From positions 122,681-186,680 of the forward strand of contig NZ_KI912406.1 of NCBI RefSeq assembly GCF_000518245.1: a stretch of 64,000 nucleotides of DNA, written 5' to 3'. Positions 36,703 to 45,339 of the stretch are shown piece after piece. This stretch comes from Brachyspira alvinipulli ATCC 51933. GTDB taxonomy: Bacteria; Spirochaetota; Brachyspiria; Brachyspirales; Brachyspiraceae. The notes beneath the pieces are model-generated. The model saw only the letters and a program-made list of their open reading frames with translations, was not told the origin of the DNA and made no database searches. A program made the translations under genes and the position numbers. Within the stretch, counting starts at the first letter, position 1; every line of letters begins with the position of its first letter.

Positions 36703-37752
36703 ATGGAAAATCCTATAAAAAATATTACAGAAACAATAGTAGGCGAATGCAGAAATATTAAACATACATTAAAAGAAATTTTATACGCAATAGTTATTGT
36801 ACTTATAATAAATACTTTTCTAATACAGAATTATCAAATACCAACAGGCTCAATGATACCGATTATCATGCCTGGAGACAGGTTGTTTGCAAATAGATTT
36901 GTTTACGGGGTAAAATTACCTTTTACAGACGGACTTTTAGGATACAGACTCCCAAAAATTAAATCTCCTCAAAGGGGCGATTTGGTAGTATTTAGAGCTC
37001 CTCCTTCAGCTTCTTTCGGATGTGAATCTGCTATGCCTTATTATGAGCCTTCTCCATTAGTTCAGCTTTTGAAACTTCCTGTTATGGTATTTTCTATAAC
37101 TCCTTTTACATGGGATCCTAGATTCTTATTTGCTGACTTTTTAGGTGAAAAACTTACCGAAGGAACGCATTTAGCTCCGGCTCCTTTATTCTTTGGACTT
37201 AAAACAGTAGATTTAGACCCTAGAAAAGAGTTTGTTAAAAGAGTTATAGCTACTGCTGGTGAAACTGTAGAAATAAGAAATAAAAAAATAATTATAAATG
37301 GAAATGAAATAGAAGATAAATGGGGATATTTCTTCTATGGAGATGATAGAGAATTTGTTCCTGTAATAGATATATACGGACCTATTTATGTACCAAAAAA
37401 AGGCGACGTTATAATATTTAAAAAAATAGTTGATATACATGATTATTATAATGATCTTAGTTCATTTGAAGTATATATAAATGATAAAATTGTAAGCGAT
37501 GATATAAAATTATGGTATTGGATGAATATATATGTTCCTAATACTAAAGACAGACCAGATGAATATATATACAATGTTCCTGAAGATTATTTCTTTGTTA
37601 TGGGAGATAATAGAGATCAAAGCTGCGACAGCAGAATGTGGGGGCTTGTTCCTTATAGACATATTAAAGGTCAGCCGATGATTGCATGGATACAATCTAA
37701 AAGACCTGATGATGTTGAGCAGGGTTTCTTTAAGTATTTTATAATTAAATAA
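36703..37752 (+). CDS. lepB: signal peptidase I
   Basis: A 349-aa membrane peptidase that removes signal peptides from exported proteins. N-terminal transmembrane helix (EILYAIVIVLIINTFLI), catalytic Ser50 in IPTGSMIPIIMPGD, general-base Lys179 in KEFVKRVIATAGE, and late box MGDNRDQSCDSRMWG. A long insertion of roughly 90 residues (about 80-170) between Ser and Lys boxes makes it larger than Gram-positive SipS-type enzymes. ATG 36703 with AAGGGG upstream. It begins a tight run with the next two genes (gaps of 11 and 3 nt). Confidence 0.95.
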   Translation: MENPIKNITETIVGECRNIKHTLKEILYAIVIVLIINTFLIQNYQIPTGSMIPIIMPGDRLFANRFVYGVKLPFTDGLLGYRLPKIKSPQRGDLVVFRAPPSASFGCESAMPYYEPSPLVQLLKLPVMVFSITPFTWDPRFLFADFLGEKLTEGTHLAPAPLFFGLKTVDLDPRKEFVKRVIATAGETVEIRNKKIIINGNEIEDKWGYFFYGDDREFVPVIDIYGPIYVPKKGDVIIFKKIVDIHDYYNDLSSFEVYINDKIVSDDIKLWYWMNIYVPNTKDRPDEYIYNVPEDYFFVMGDNRDQSCDSRMWGLVPYRHIKGQPMIAWIQSKRPDDVEQGFFKYFIIK

Positions 37753-37763
37753 GAAAAATTATT

Positions 37764-39404
37764 ATGTATGAACAAATTTCTCAAGATACTATAAAAGAAT
37801 TATTAAAAATTTGGAAAGTGAAAAATATTGAAGAATTAAAAAATAAATCTTCAAATATTTCACTTGTTTCTTTTAAATTTTATAATTTATCAAAAGAATC
37901 TAAAAATATAATTCTTTATATATTAAAAAATGAGGCTAAGGAATTAAATTCTATAGATATAGCTTATTCTCTTAAATATACTCAAAAGCAAATACCTATG
38001 TTTTTTAATTCTGTAGATGAAATAAAGAAATCCGGTCTTTTGTATTTAAAAATAAAAAGAAGAAGATTAAATTCCCATGATGATACTTTGTATTTTCTTC
38101 CGGAAGTAAAGCCTATTATAGAAAACATTATATTAAAAGATTCTATTAAAATAACAAATTATATAGATGAATCTTATTCAGCTAATGTTTATAAAAAATA
38201 TTTGCAGAAAATAATTAATATATATGAAAACGGCGGTATTTTAGAGTATTCCAAAACTAAGATAAATGATGATGAGTTATTAGCTTTATGTAAGGCAAAT
38301 ATAGTTTCTGTTTATTTTGATAATGATTTTCTTGTATATATAGGTATTAATAACAGTAAGGTTTTAGAAAATTTAGAGAAAACTTTAAAAGAAAGTATAG
38401 ATAGTTCTATATTTATATATAATCATTTTAATATATTAAATGATATAGAAACCTTTATATATGAATGTGATGTTCAGAAATTAACTATTAATGATATAGA
38501 TATTAAATTTTTAACTAATAATTTAGAAGCATCCGCCATATTTAATATATGTTTAAAATTGTCTTTAATAAAAGCTGATACTAAAGGATATATTTCATTA
38601 GAATATGATAATATAAAAAAATATTTGTTAAACTCTATAGAAGAAAGAATGGAGCTTGTTTCAAAAAATATTTATAAAAATTATTCGGATTATTTTAAAA
38701 AAATATCAAAAATATTAGAAAATGGCAGCATATCTAAGTCAGCATTATATATAAAATTGAAGGATGAATTTAATATATCAATTTCTGCTGAAATGTATAA
38801 TAATATAATATTTTCTATGTTTGTACTTGGTATTATAGAAGTATCCTTTTATGAAAATGCTATTTTAGCAGTAAGAAATTTTAAAAATACTGCTTCTGAT
38901 AATAATAAAAAATGCTTTATTAATGGTAATTTTGAAATCACTTTAATTAATCATTATCTATTTAATAATGATTTTATTTATATGTGTAATTTGTACTTTG
39001 ATATAGATAAGCAGGAAACAGTTTATACTTACACTATGACAGAAGAGAGTATTTTAAGAGGCAAAACAATTATTAGCGATAATTCTTCTAAATATCATTT
39101 TGAAAATTTTTTAGAAATTTTAAAATCTGTATTAGAAGATAATAATGTTGAAATGCCTAAACATATAGAAACAAGCATTAGAAGATGGTATGAAAGAGGT
39201 ATTATTTCATCTGTATATGATAATGTTACTCTGGTTATTATAAAAGATTCAAATAAACTTGAAGAGATTATACATGAGGCAAAAAGAAAAGGCATATTAA
39301 TGACAAAAATTAATGACGAATATGCTATAATAAAATCAAGTTCTGTTACAAAAAAGAATCTTACAAAATTTTTAAGACAGAGAAAAATAATAGTGACATT
39401 TTAA
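37764..39404 (+). CDS. protein with a Helicase_C_3/XPB-like C-terminal domain, otherwise unknown
   Basis: A 546-aa, mostly helical protein. Residues about 375-500 resemble the helicase-associated domain found beside XPB/Ssl2-like helicases: FINGNFEITLINHYLFNN, then VYTYTMTEESILRGK, then MPKHIETSIRRWYERG and a terminal strand-rich part. No Walker A or DEAD motif is present, so it is not a helicase by itself. The N-terminal 370 residues may contain winged-helix-like units. It lies between lepB (11 nt) and queA (3 nt) in one operon. No function is proposed; domain recognition is moderate. Confidence 0.6.
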   Translation: MYEQISQDTIKELLKIWKVKNIEELKNKSSNISLVSFKFYNLSKESKNIILYILKNEAKELNSIDIAYSLKYTQKQIPMFFNSVDEIKKSGLLYLKIKRRRLNSHDDTLYFLPEVKPIIENIILKDSIKITNYIDESYSANVYKKYLQKIINIYENGGILEYSKTKINDDELLALCKANIVSVYFDNDFLVYIGINNSKVLENLEKTLKESIDSSIFIYNHFNILNDIETFIYECDVQKLTINDIDIKFLTNNLEASAIFNICLKLSLIKADTKGYISLEYDNIKKYLLNSIEERMELVSKNIYKNYSDYFKKISKILENGSISKSALYIKLKDEFNISISAEMYNNIIFSMFVLGIIEVSFYENAILAVRNFKNTASDNNKKCFINGNFEITLINHYLFNNDFIYMCNLYFDIDKQETVYTYTMTEESILRGKTIISDNSSKYHFENFLEILKSVLEDNNVEMPKHIETSIRRWYERGIISSVYDNVTLVIIKDSNKLEEIIHEAKRKGILMTKINDEYAIIKSSSVTKKNLTKFLRQRKIIVTF

Positions 39405-39407
39405 ATT

Positions 39408-40484
39408 ATGATAGATTATTTAAATAAAGAAACTTATAATTTTTATTTACCGGAAAATTTAATAGCCACAGAGCCTAATTATGAAAGAGATCATTGTAAA
39501 TTAATGCTTTTAAATAAAAAAACAGGGCAATTAGAGCATAAAATTTTTTCTGATATAATTAATTATTTGAATAAAGATGATATTTTAGTATTAAATGACA
39601 GTAAAGTTATACCTGCTAGAATATATGCTAAAAAGAATACAGGCGGCGGTTCTGAAATACTGCTTTTAAATAAAATTAATAATGATGATAGTATTTGGGA
39701 ATGTTTAATAAAGGGTAAAAATATAAAAGAAAATGATATATTATATGTAGATTACAGTCATTTAGAAAAAGTAGGAAATATAGAAGCATTAATAGAAAAA
39801 GATAATATATCCACAAAGATAATAAAATTTTCAAAGCCATTGACATCTGATATTTTAAATAGTATAGGAAATGTTCCTCTTCCTCCATATATAATACAAA
39901 GTAGAAAGAAGAAAGGCGAAGAAGAATATAATGAAAAAGATAAAGAGTTCTATCAAAATGTATATGCCAAGAATGAAGGAAGTATTGCTTCTCCTACGTC
40001 AGGGCTTCATTTTACATCAGAGCTTTTAGAAAAAATAAGGGATATTGGTATAACAGTTTGCTATGTAACATTACATGTGGGATTTTCTACATTTAATCCT
40101 TTGAAAGAGGATGATTTACGCAATCATGTTATGCATGAAGAAAAATTTATAATACCTAATGAAAGTGCTGAAATAATACTTGATGCCAAAAAAAGCGGCA
40201 GAAGAATAGTATCATGCGGTACAACAGTTTCCAGAGTTTTGGAAAGCGAATACGAAAATTATAATTTTAAAAGATTAGAAGGCTCTACAAATATATTCAT
40301 TTATCCGCCTTATAAATTTAAATGTGTTGATGCTTTAATAACTAATTTTCATACACCTCATTCAACTCTTTTAGCTATGGTTAGTGCTTTTGCCGGATAT
40401 GATAATATAATGAATGCTTATAAAGAGGCTATATCAAATAATTACAGATTCTTTTCTTACGGCGATGCTATGTTTATGTATTAA
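39408..40484 (+). CDS. queA: tRNA preQ1(34) S-adenosylmethionine ribosyltransferase-isomerase
   Basis: A 358-aa QueA, which adds the ribosyl group of AdoMet to preQ1 at the wobble position of tRNA to form epoxyqueuosine. Recognisable blocks: FYLPENLIATEP, VLNDSKVIPARI, GSIASPTSGLHFTSELLEKI, VTLHVGFSTFNPL, GTTVSRVLES and the ending TNFHTPHSTLLAMVSAFAG. The length is typical. It follows the preceding gene by 3 nt and is the last of the lepB run. No other queuosine gene is in the window. Confidence 0.97.
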   Translation: MIDYLNKETYNFYLPENLIATEPNYERDHCKLMLLNKKTGQLEHKIFSDIINYLNKDDILVLNDSKVIPARIYAKKNTGGGSEILLLNKINNDDSIWECLIKGKNIKENDILYVDYSHLEKVGNIEALIEKDNISTKIIKFSKPLTSDILNSIGNVPLPPYIIQSRKKKGEEEYNEKDKEFYQNVYAKNEGSIASPTSGLHFTSELLEKIRDIGITVCYVTLHVGFSTFNPLKEDDLRNHVMHEEKFIIPNESAEIILDAKKSGRRIVSCGTTVSRVLESEYENYNFKRLEGSTNIFIYPPYKFKCVDALITNFHTPHSTLLAMVSAFAGYDNIMNAYKEAISNNYRFFSYGDAMFMY

Positions 40485-40498
40485 AAAATTATAATTGC

Positions 40499-40526
40499 TT
40501 GACAATAAAATCTATTGAACTATAAT
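40499..40526 (+). promoter_or_regulatory. strong promoter of the first mglB gene
   Basis: TTGACA (40499-40504), 16-nt spacer, TATAAT (40521-40526): both boxes perfect. It lies 22 nt before the start, and GGAGAATGAG provides the ribosome site. Confidence 0.75.
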
Positions 40527-40547
40527 TTAAATATAGGAGAATGAGAA

Positions 40548-41573
40548 ATGATTAATAAGAAGGTATTTTTATTTATTTTACTTATAGTGTTATCATCTTC
40601 TATAGTGCTTTATACACAAAAAAAGAATTCTTTAGTAGGTGTAGCATTATATAGATATGATGATGATTATACAAAGTATTTAAAGCAGTATTTAGAAAAG
40701 AATGCTAAAAATAATTTTTCTGTTTTGATGGTTGATTCATATAATAGTCAGGCTACACAAAATGCTCAAATAGATATGTTTTTGAAAAAGAAGGTTAATA
40801 TGCTTGCTATTAATCTAGTTGATAAGACTCAAGCACAAAAAATAATTGATAAGGTTAGTATTAATGATTTGCCTTTAATATTTTTTAATAGAGAACCGGA
40901 TTTGGATGCTATGAAAACTTATGATAAAGTGTGGTATATTGGCGGTAAAAGTGATGAGGCAGGAATTGCACAGGGCAGATTAATAGTAGAGAGTTGGAAA
41001 AATCGTTTAAATTGGGATAAAAATGAAGATGGTAAAATTCAATGTGTCATAATAAAAGGTGATTTAAATGATAGAGACACATTTAATAGAACAGAATATA
41101 TGAAAAAATATATTGCTTCCAATAATATTAAGTTGGATATTTTAGCAGAAGTTCCTGCTATGTGGAAAAGAGAAACGGCAATGACTGCTGTTGAGGGATT
41201 ATTTATTAAATATGGAAAGAAAATAGAGTATATAATTTGTAATAATGATTATATGGCTTTAGGTGCATTAGATGCTTTAAAGAAATATGGACTTAATAAC
41301 AGCAGCAGAATGATCAATTATATACCTATAGTTGGTATAGATGGTGTTTTAGAATGCTTGAATGAAATAAAAAATTATGGAATATTTGCTACAGTTCTTC
41401 AAAATCCTTCTACTCAAACTCAGGCCTTATGTGCAGTTTCAAAGAATATAATGAGCGGAAAATCTCCATTAGACGGAACTCATTTTAATTTTGATAACAG
41501 TAAATATATTTCAATACCATATATTCCAGTAACTGCATCAAATTTGGAAAAAGCTATAGGAATATATAAATAA
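40548..41573 (+). CDS. MglB-like sugar-binding protein, paralogue 1 (non-lipoprotein, divergent pocket)
   Basis: A 341-aa periplasmic binding protein of the glucose/galactose family. It has an N-terminal hydrophobic anchor (VFLFILLIVLSSSIVLY) but, unlike its three neighbours, no lipobox cysteine. The EF-hand-like calcium loop WDKNEDGKIQ is present. At ligand positions known from E. coli MglB it departs from consensus: the aromatic in YRYDDDY (Phe to Tyr), GDLNDRDTFNR in place of GEPGHPDAEAR (His lost, Asp and Arg kept), and Gln in place of Asn in TVLQNPST. Trp of AMW and NND are kept. It probably binds another sugar or binds weakly. First gene of the mgl run, with its own strong promoter. Confidence 0.88.
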   Translation: MINKKVFLFILLIVLSSSIVLYTQKKNSLVGVALYRYDDDYTKYLKQYLEKNAKNNFSVLMVDSYNSQATQNAQIDMFLKKKVNMLAINLVDKTQAQKIIDKVSINDLPLIFFNREPDLDAMKTYDKVWYIGGKSDEAGIAQGRLIVESWKNRLNWDKNEDGKIQCVIIKGDLNDRDTFNRTEYMKKYIASNNIKLDILAEVPAMWKRETAMTAVEGLFIKYGKKIEYIICNNDYMALGALDALKKYGLNNSSRMINYIPIVGIDGVLECLNEIKNYGIFATVLQNPSTQTQALCAVSKNIMSGKSPLDGTHFNFDNSKYISIPYIPVTASNLEKAIGIYK

Positions 41574-41691
41574 ATTGTATGATAAACTAAGTAATTTTTA
41601 TTGGCAAAAAATAATATTTTTTTATTGACTTATTAATCTTTTTTTAATAAACTAAATTATAATTCATATATATGAAAATTGGAGTTTTATT

Positions 41692-42726
41692 ATGAATAAA
41701 GGAATTCATACTTTTTTGATTTTTTTATTATTAATTATTTTTGCTGTTGGATGTGGTTCAAAATCAAACAGTAAAGATGGTGAAATAGAAATAGGTATCA
41801 CTATATATAGATATGATGATAATTTTATTTCATTTATGAGAAGAAATATTGAATCATTATTAAATGGTAAGGCAAAATTTATAATGAATGACTCAGAAAA
41901 TGATCAAGTTAAGCAAAATGACCAGGTTGATGCTGCCATTCAAAGAAATGTTGATGCTTTAGCTATTAATTTGGTTGATCCTTCATCAGCTAGTTTTATG
42001 ATAAATAAAATAAAACCTACAGGAATACCGGTAATATTTTTTAATAAAGAGCCAAGTAAAGATGATATGATGCTTTATGATAAGGCATGGTATGTAGGTA
42101 CTTTAAGTGAAGAATCAGGAAATATACAAGGTGAGATAGTTCTTAATTCTTGGACATCCAATACTTCTTGGGATAAAAACGGTGATGGAAAAATACAATA
42201 TCTTCTTTTAAAAGGTGAGGCAGGACACCCAGATGCTGAGGCTAGAACAGAGAGAATAAAAGCTGTTTTAGTTGATAATGGTATTGAAATAGAAAGTTTA
42301 GATGAACAAACAGCTAATTGGGATATACTTCAAGCACAAACTGTAACAGATGCTTGGATTAAAAAATATGGAGATAGTATAGAATTTATATTTTCTAATA
42401 ATGATGCTATGGCTTTAGGTGCATTGAAATCTATTCAAAAAGAAGGTTACAATATAGGTGACAGCAATAAATTCATACCTATAGTTGGAGTTGATGCAAT
42501 TCCTGAAGTTATCGAGGAAATTAAAAAAGGTACTATTGTAGGTACAGTTTTACAAAGTCCTAAAGATCAGGCTCAGGCAATTGTTGATATGGTTATTAAT
42601 GTTGCTAATGGTCAAGATGTTCTTGCTGGAACTGAGTATAAATTGGATGATGTTAAAGCTGTGAGAGTTCCTTATAGAGCTATTACTTTAGAAAATATTA
42701 ATGATGCTCTTGAGGCCTATAAATAA
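41692..42726 (+). CDS. mglB: MglB-like sugar-binding lipoprotein, paralogue 2
   Basis: A 344-aa lipoprotein (signal HTFLIFLLLIIFAVGC, lipobox AVGC). Pocket features of MglB: YRYDDNFISF, calcium loop WDKNGDGKIQ, GEAGHPDAEARTER (His, Asp and Arg all present), Trp in TANWD, NNDAMALGAL, VGVDAIPE. One contact differs: TVLQSP, where Asn becomes Gln. It should bind glucose/galactose-like sugars in the periplasm and hand them to MglA/MglC. It is followed by a strong terminator at 42892, so it may form a separate transcript from paralogue 3. ATG 41692, GGAG upstream. Confidence 0.92.
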   Translation: MNKGIHTFLIFLLLIIFAVGCGSKSNSKDGEIEIGITIYRYDDNFISFMRRNIESLLNGKAKFIMNDSENDQVKQNDQVDAAIQRNVDALAINLVDPSSASFMINKIKPTGIPVIFFNKEPSKDDMMLYDKAWYVGTLSEESGNIQGEIVLNSWTSNTSWDKNGDGKIQYLLLKGEAGHPDAEARTERIKAVLVDNGIEIESLDEQTANWDILQAQTVTDAWIKKYGDSIEFIFSNNDAMALGALKSIQKEGYNIGDSNKFIPIVGVDAIPEVIEEIKKGTIVGTVLQSPKDQAQAIVDMVINVANGQDVLAGTEYKLDDVKAVRVPYRAITLENINDALEAYK

Positions 42727-42891
42727 TATTTATTAATTTATTGTGTTATAATAAATATTATACTTTAATTTATTTAATTGAAAAAAATTATATATTATAA
42801 AAATAAATATATTGGGTATTAATAGGTGTAAATTTTTTATATTTAAAAATTAGTACATAAATTTTATATTTAATTATATTTAGAAAAATTG

Positions 42892-42939
42892 AAAATAGAC
42901 AATTATAGTATACTTATTTACTAGATTGTCTATTTTTTT
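42892..42939 (+). terminator. intrinsic terminator between mglB paralogues 2 and 3
   Basis: AAAATAGACAAT pairs perfectly with ATTGTCTATTTT (12 bp, 21-nt loop), followed by TTT. It separates the first two mglB genes from the next. Confidence 0.75.
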
Positions 42940-42960
42940 ATGTATAATTTTTTATAACTA

Positions 42961-42988
42961 TTGTAAAAACAGGATATTTTCCTATAAA
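42961..42988 (+). promoter_or_regulatory. candidate promoter of mglB paralogue 3
   Basis: TTGTAA (42961-42966), 16-nt spacer, TATAAA (42983-42988), downstream of the terminator and about 46 nt before the start codon. Confidence 0.4.
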
Positions 42989-43034
42989 TTTATTATAATA
43001 ATATATATAGAAATAAATTAATCAGGAGAAATAT

Positions 43035-44051
43035 ATGATAAAGAAAAATATTGCTGCAATATTTGCTGCTATTATTTCAATATTATGTTTAAATTCATGT
43101 TCATCAGATGAGCCTTTTATAGGAGTTACAATATACAGCAGTGATGATGTTTTTGCAAATTATATTAAGGTTAATTTAGATAAAGCTTATTCTGGGAAAG
43201 TTAAATATATTATAAGCGATTCAAAAAACAGTCAAATTACTCAAAATGGACAAATAGATAAATATATATCAAAAGGTGCTAAAGTGCTAGTTATAAATTT
43301 GGTAGATACTTATGCAGCTGATACAATAATTGATAAAGTTAGAGAAGAAAATATACCAATAATATTCTATAATAAGGCTCCTACTAAATCAGCCATGGAT
43401 AGTTATAAAAAGGTTTGGTATGTAGGTACTTATAGTGAAGAAGCAGCTAATATGCAGGGGAAAATAATTGTTGATAGCTGGAATGCTAATAGTAGTTGGG
43501 ATAAAAATGGTGATGGAAAGATACAATGTGCTATATTACAGGGCGAACCTGGACATTATGATACAGAAATTAGAACAAAAAATGTTATATCTTTTATTGA
43601 AAATAGTGGTTTAGAAGTAGAAGTATTGGAGAAAAAAACAGCTATGTGGGATAAGGACAGAGCTAAAATGATTGTTGATGAATGGATGTCTGATAATTCA
43701 AACAGTAATTTAGAATATATTATTGCCAATAATGATTCTATGGCATTAGGGGCATTAAGAGCTATACAATCTATAGGGTATAATACAGGAGATTCAAATA
43801 AATATATCCCTATAGTTGGAATTGATGCTATAAATGAAGTTGTAGATGAGATAGCAAATGGTAATATTGTAGGTACTGTTCTTAATGATAGTTTTACTCA
43901 GGCTAAAGCGGTTGCTGATTTATCTATTAGTTTATTTAATGGTAATGTAAGTCCTATACTTGGTACTGCTTGGACACTTGATAATAATAAATCAGTGAGA
44001 ATTCATTATAAGCCTATAACATTGGAAAAATTAGGTGAAATTAGAAGATAG
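43035..44051 (+). CDS. mglB: MglB-like sugar-binding lipoprotein, paralogue 3
   Basis: A 338-aa lipoprotein (signal IAAIFAAIISILCLNSC, lipobox LNSC). The calcium loop WDKNGDGKIQ, Trp in TAMWDKD, NNDSMALGAL, VGIDAINE and the Asn in TVLNDS agree with MglB. It differs at the first contact (YSSDDVF in place of YRYDDNF) and in GEPGHYDTEIRT (Pro to Tyr; His, Asp and Arg kept). Substrate preference may therefore be shifted while still being a hexose. Own promoter candidate upstream; ATG 43035 with CAGGAG 8 nt upstream. Confidence 0.9.
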   Translation: MIKKNIAAIFAAIISILCLNSCSSDEPFIGVTIYSSDDVFANYIKVNLDKAYSGKVKYIISDSKNSQITQNGQIDKYISKGAKVLVINLVDTYAADTIIDKVREENIPIIFYNKAPTKSAMDSYKKVWYVGTYSEEAANMQGKIIVDSWNANSSWDKNGDGKIQCAILQGEPGHYDTEIRTKNVISFIENSGLEVEVLEKKTAMWDKDRAKMIVDEWMSDNSNSNLEYIIANNDSMALGALRAIQSIGYNTGDSNKYIPIVGIDAINEVVDEIANGNIVGTVLNDSFTQAKAVADLSISLFNGNVSPILGTAWTLDNNKSVRIHYKPITLEKLGEIRR

Positions 44052-44108
44052 TGTTTTATAAAATTTTATTTTGTATTAAATTAATAGGATTATTAGTATA
44101 ATTTTAAC

Positions 44109-44136
44109 TTGATTTAATAAATAAAATTTATATACT
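44109..44136 (+). promoter_or_regulatory. candidate promoter of mglB paralogue 4
   Basis: TTGATT (44109-44114), 16-nt spacer, TATACT (44131-44136), 42 nt before the start codon; AAGGAG ribosome site follows. Confidence 0.45.
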
Positions 44137-44178
44137 TAATCTTAGAGAATATTAATTAATTTAAGGAGTTTTCAGACT

Positions 44179-45234
44179 ATGAAAAAATCACTTATTGCTA
44201 TGGGAGCATTAATAATGTCTTCTATTTTCGTAATGTCATGTGGCGGCGGACAGGCTTCATCCTCTTCTACTACTGCTACAGATGGTCCTACTATCGGAGT
44301 AACAATTTACCGTTATGATGATAACTTTATGTCTTTCTACAGAAGGAACATTGAAAGCAGAATGAGCGGAAAAGCAAATTTGATAATCAATGATTCACAA
44401 AATAACCAAGCTCAGCAAAATGACCAAGTTGATGTAATGCTTAATAAAGATGCAAAAGTTTTAGCTATTAACTTGGTAGACCCTCAAGCTGCTCAAACTA
44501 TCATAGATAAAGCTAAAGCTAAAGAAATACCTGTTGTATTCTTTAACAAACAGCCTAGTGCTGAAGCTATGGCTAGCTATGATAAAACTTGGTATGTAGG
44601 TACTACTCCTGAAGAATCAGGCGATATGCAAGGAAAAATCGTTGTAGATACTTGGAAAGCTAATGCTGCTTGGGATAAAAATGGAGATGGTGTTATACAG
44701 TATGTATTATTAAAAGGTGAACCAGGACACCCAGATGCTGAAGCTAGAACTAGTCACGTTACTTTATACATTACTAATAATGGCGTTAAAGTAGAAAGAT
44801 TAGAACCAGAACAAACAGCTATGTGGGATACTGCAAAAGCTAAAGATATAGTTGACGCTTGGATGCAAAAACATGGCGATAAAATTGAATATATTTTCTG
44901 TAATAATGATGCTATGGCTTTAGGTGCTTTACAATCAGTACAAGCTTTAGGATATAACAAAGAAGGCGAAACTAATAAATATATACCTATAGTTGGTGTT
45001 GATGCTATTCCAGAAATGATTAATGAAATCAAAAAAGGAACTGTAGCAGGTTCTGTTCTTAATGACCCAGTTGGTCAATCTCAGGCTTTAGTAGACATTT
45101 CTTTAAATGTTGCTGCTGGTAAAGATCCATTAGATGGTACTACTTGGACTTTGGACGAAGTTAAAGCAGTTCGCGTTCCTTATGTTCCTATAACTAAAGA
45201 TAATGTAAATGTTGCTGAAGAAGCTTACAAATAA
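44179..45234 (+). CDS. mglB: glucose/galactose-binding lipoprotein MglB, canonical copy
   Basis: A 351-aa lipoprotein (signal IAMGALIMSSIFVMSC, lipobox VMSC, then a Gly/Ser/Thr-rich tether). It has every MglB pocket feature of the E. coli protein: YRYDDNFMSF, calcium loop WDKNGDGVIQ, KGEPGHPDAEART, Trp in TAMWDTAKAKD, NNDAMALGAL, VGVDAIPE and Asn in SVLNDP. This is the nearest to the immunogenic MglB lipoprotein described in Brachyspira pilosicoli. Codon usage includes more C-ending codons (TTC, TAC, AAC) than its neighbours, suggesting high expression. It is followed by a perfect terminator before mglA, so the binding protein is probably made in excess over the transporter. Confidence 0.96.
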   Translation: MKKSLIAMGALIMSSIFVMSCGGGQASSSSTTATDGPTIGVTIYRYDDNFMSFYRRNIESRMSGKANLIINDSQNNQAQQNDQVDVMLNKDAKVLAINLVDPQAAQTIIDKAKAKEIPVVFFNKQPSAEAMASYDKTWYVGTTPEESGDMQGKIVVDTWKANAAWDKNGDGVIQYVLLKGEPGHPDAEARTSHVTLYITNNGVKVERLEPEQTAMWDTAKAKDIVDAWMQKHGDKIEYIFCNNDAMALGALQSVQALGYNKEGETNKYIPIVGVDAIPEMINEIKKGTVAGSVLNDPVGQSQALVDISLNVAAGKDPLDGTTWTLDEVKAVRVPYVPITKDNVNVAEEAYK

Positions 45235-45251
45235 TAAATAGTTTGTTATTG

Positions 45252-45283
45252 ACAGGGATATTTTTTAATATCCCTGTTTTTTT
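45252..45283 (+). terminator. intrinsic terminator between mglB4 and mglA
   Basis: ACAGGGATATT pairs perfectly with AATATCCCTGT (11 bp, TTTT loop) and is followed by a run of T. Partial read-through is the usual way such a site sets a high ratio of binding protein to ABC subunits. Confidence 0.85.
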
Positions 45284-45339
45284 AAAAGGGTTTTAATATA
45301 TTATTATTTTTTTAGTTATTTTGTAAAGGTTTAATATAT

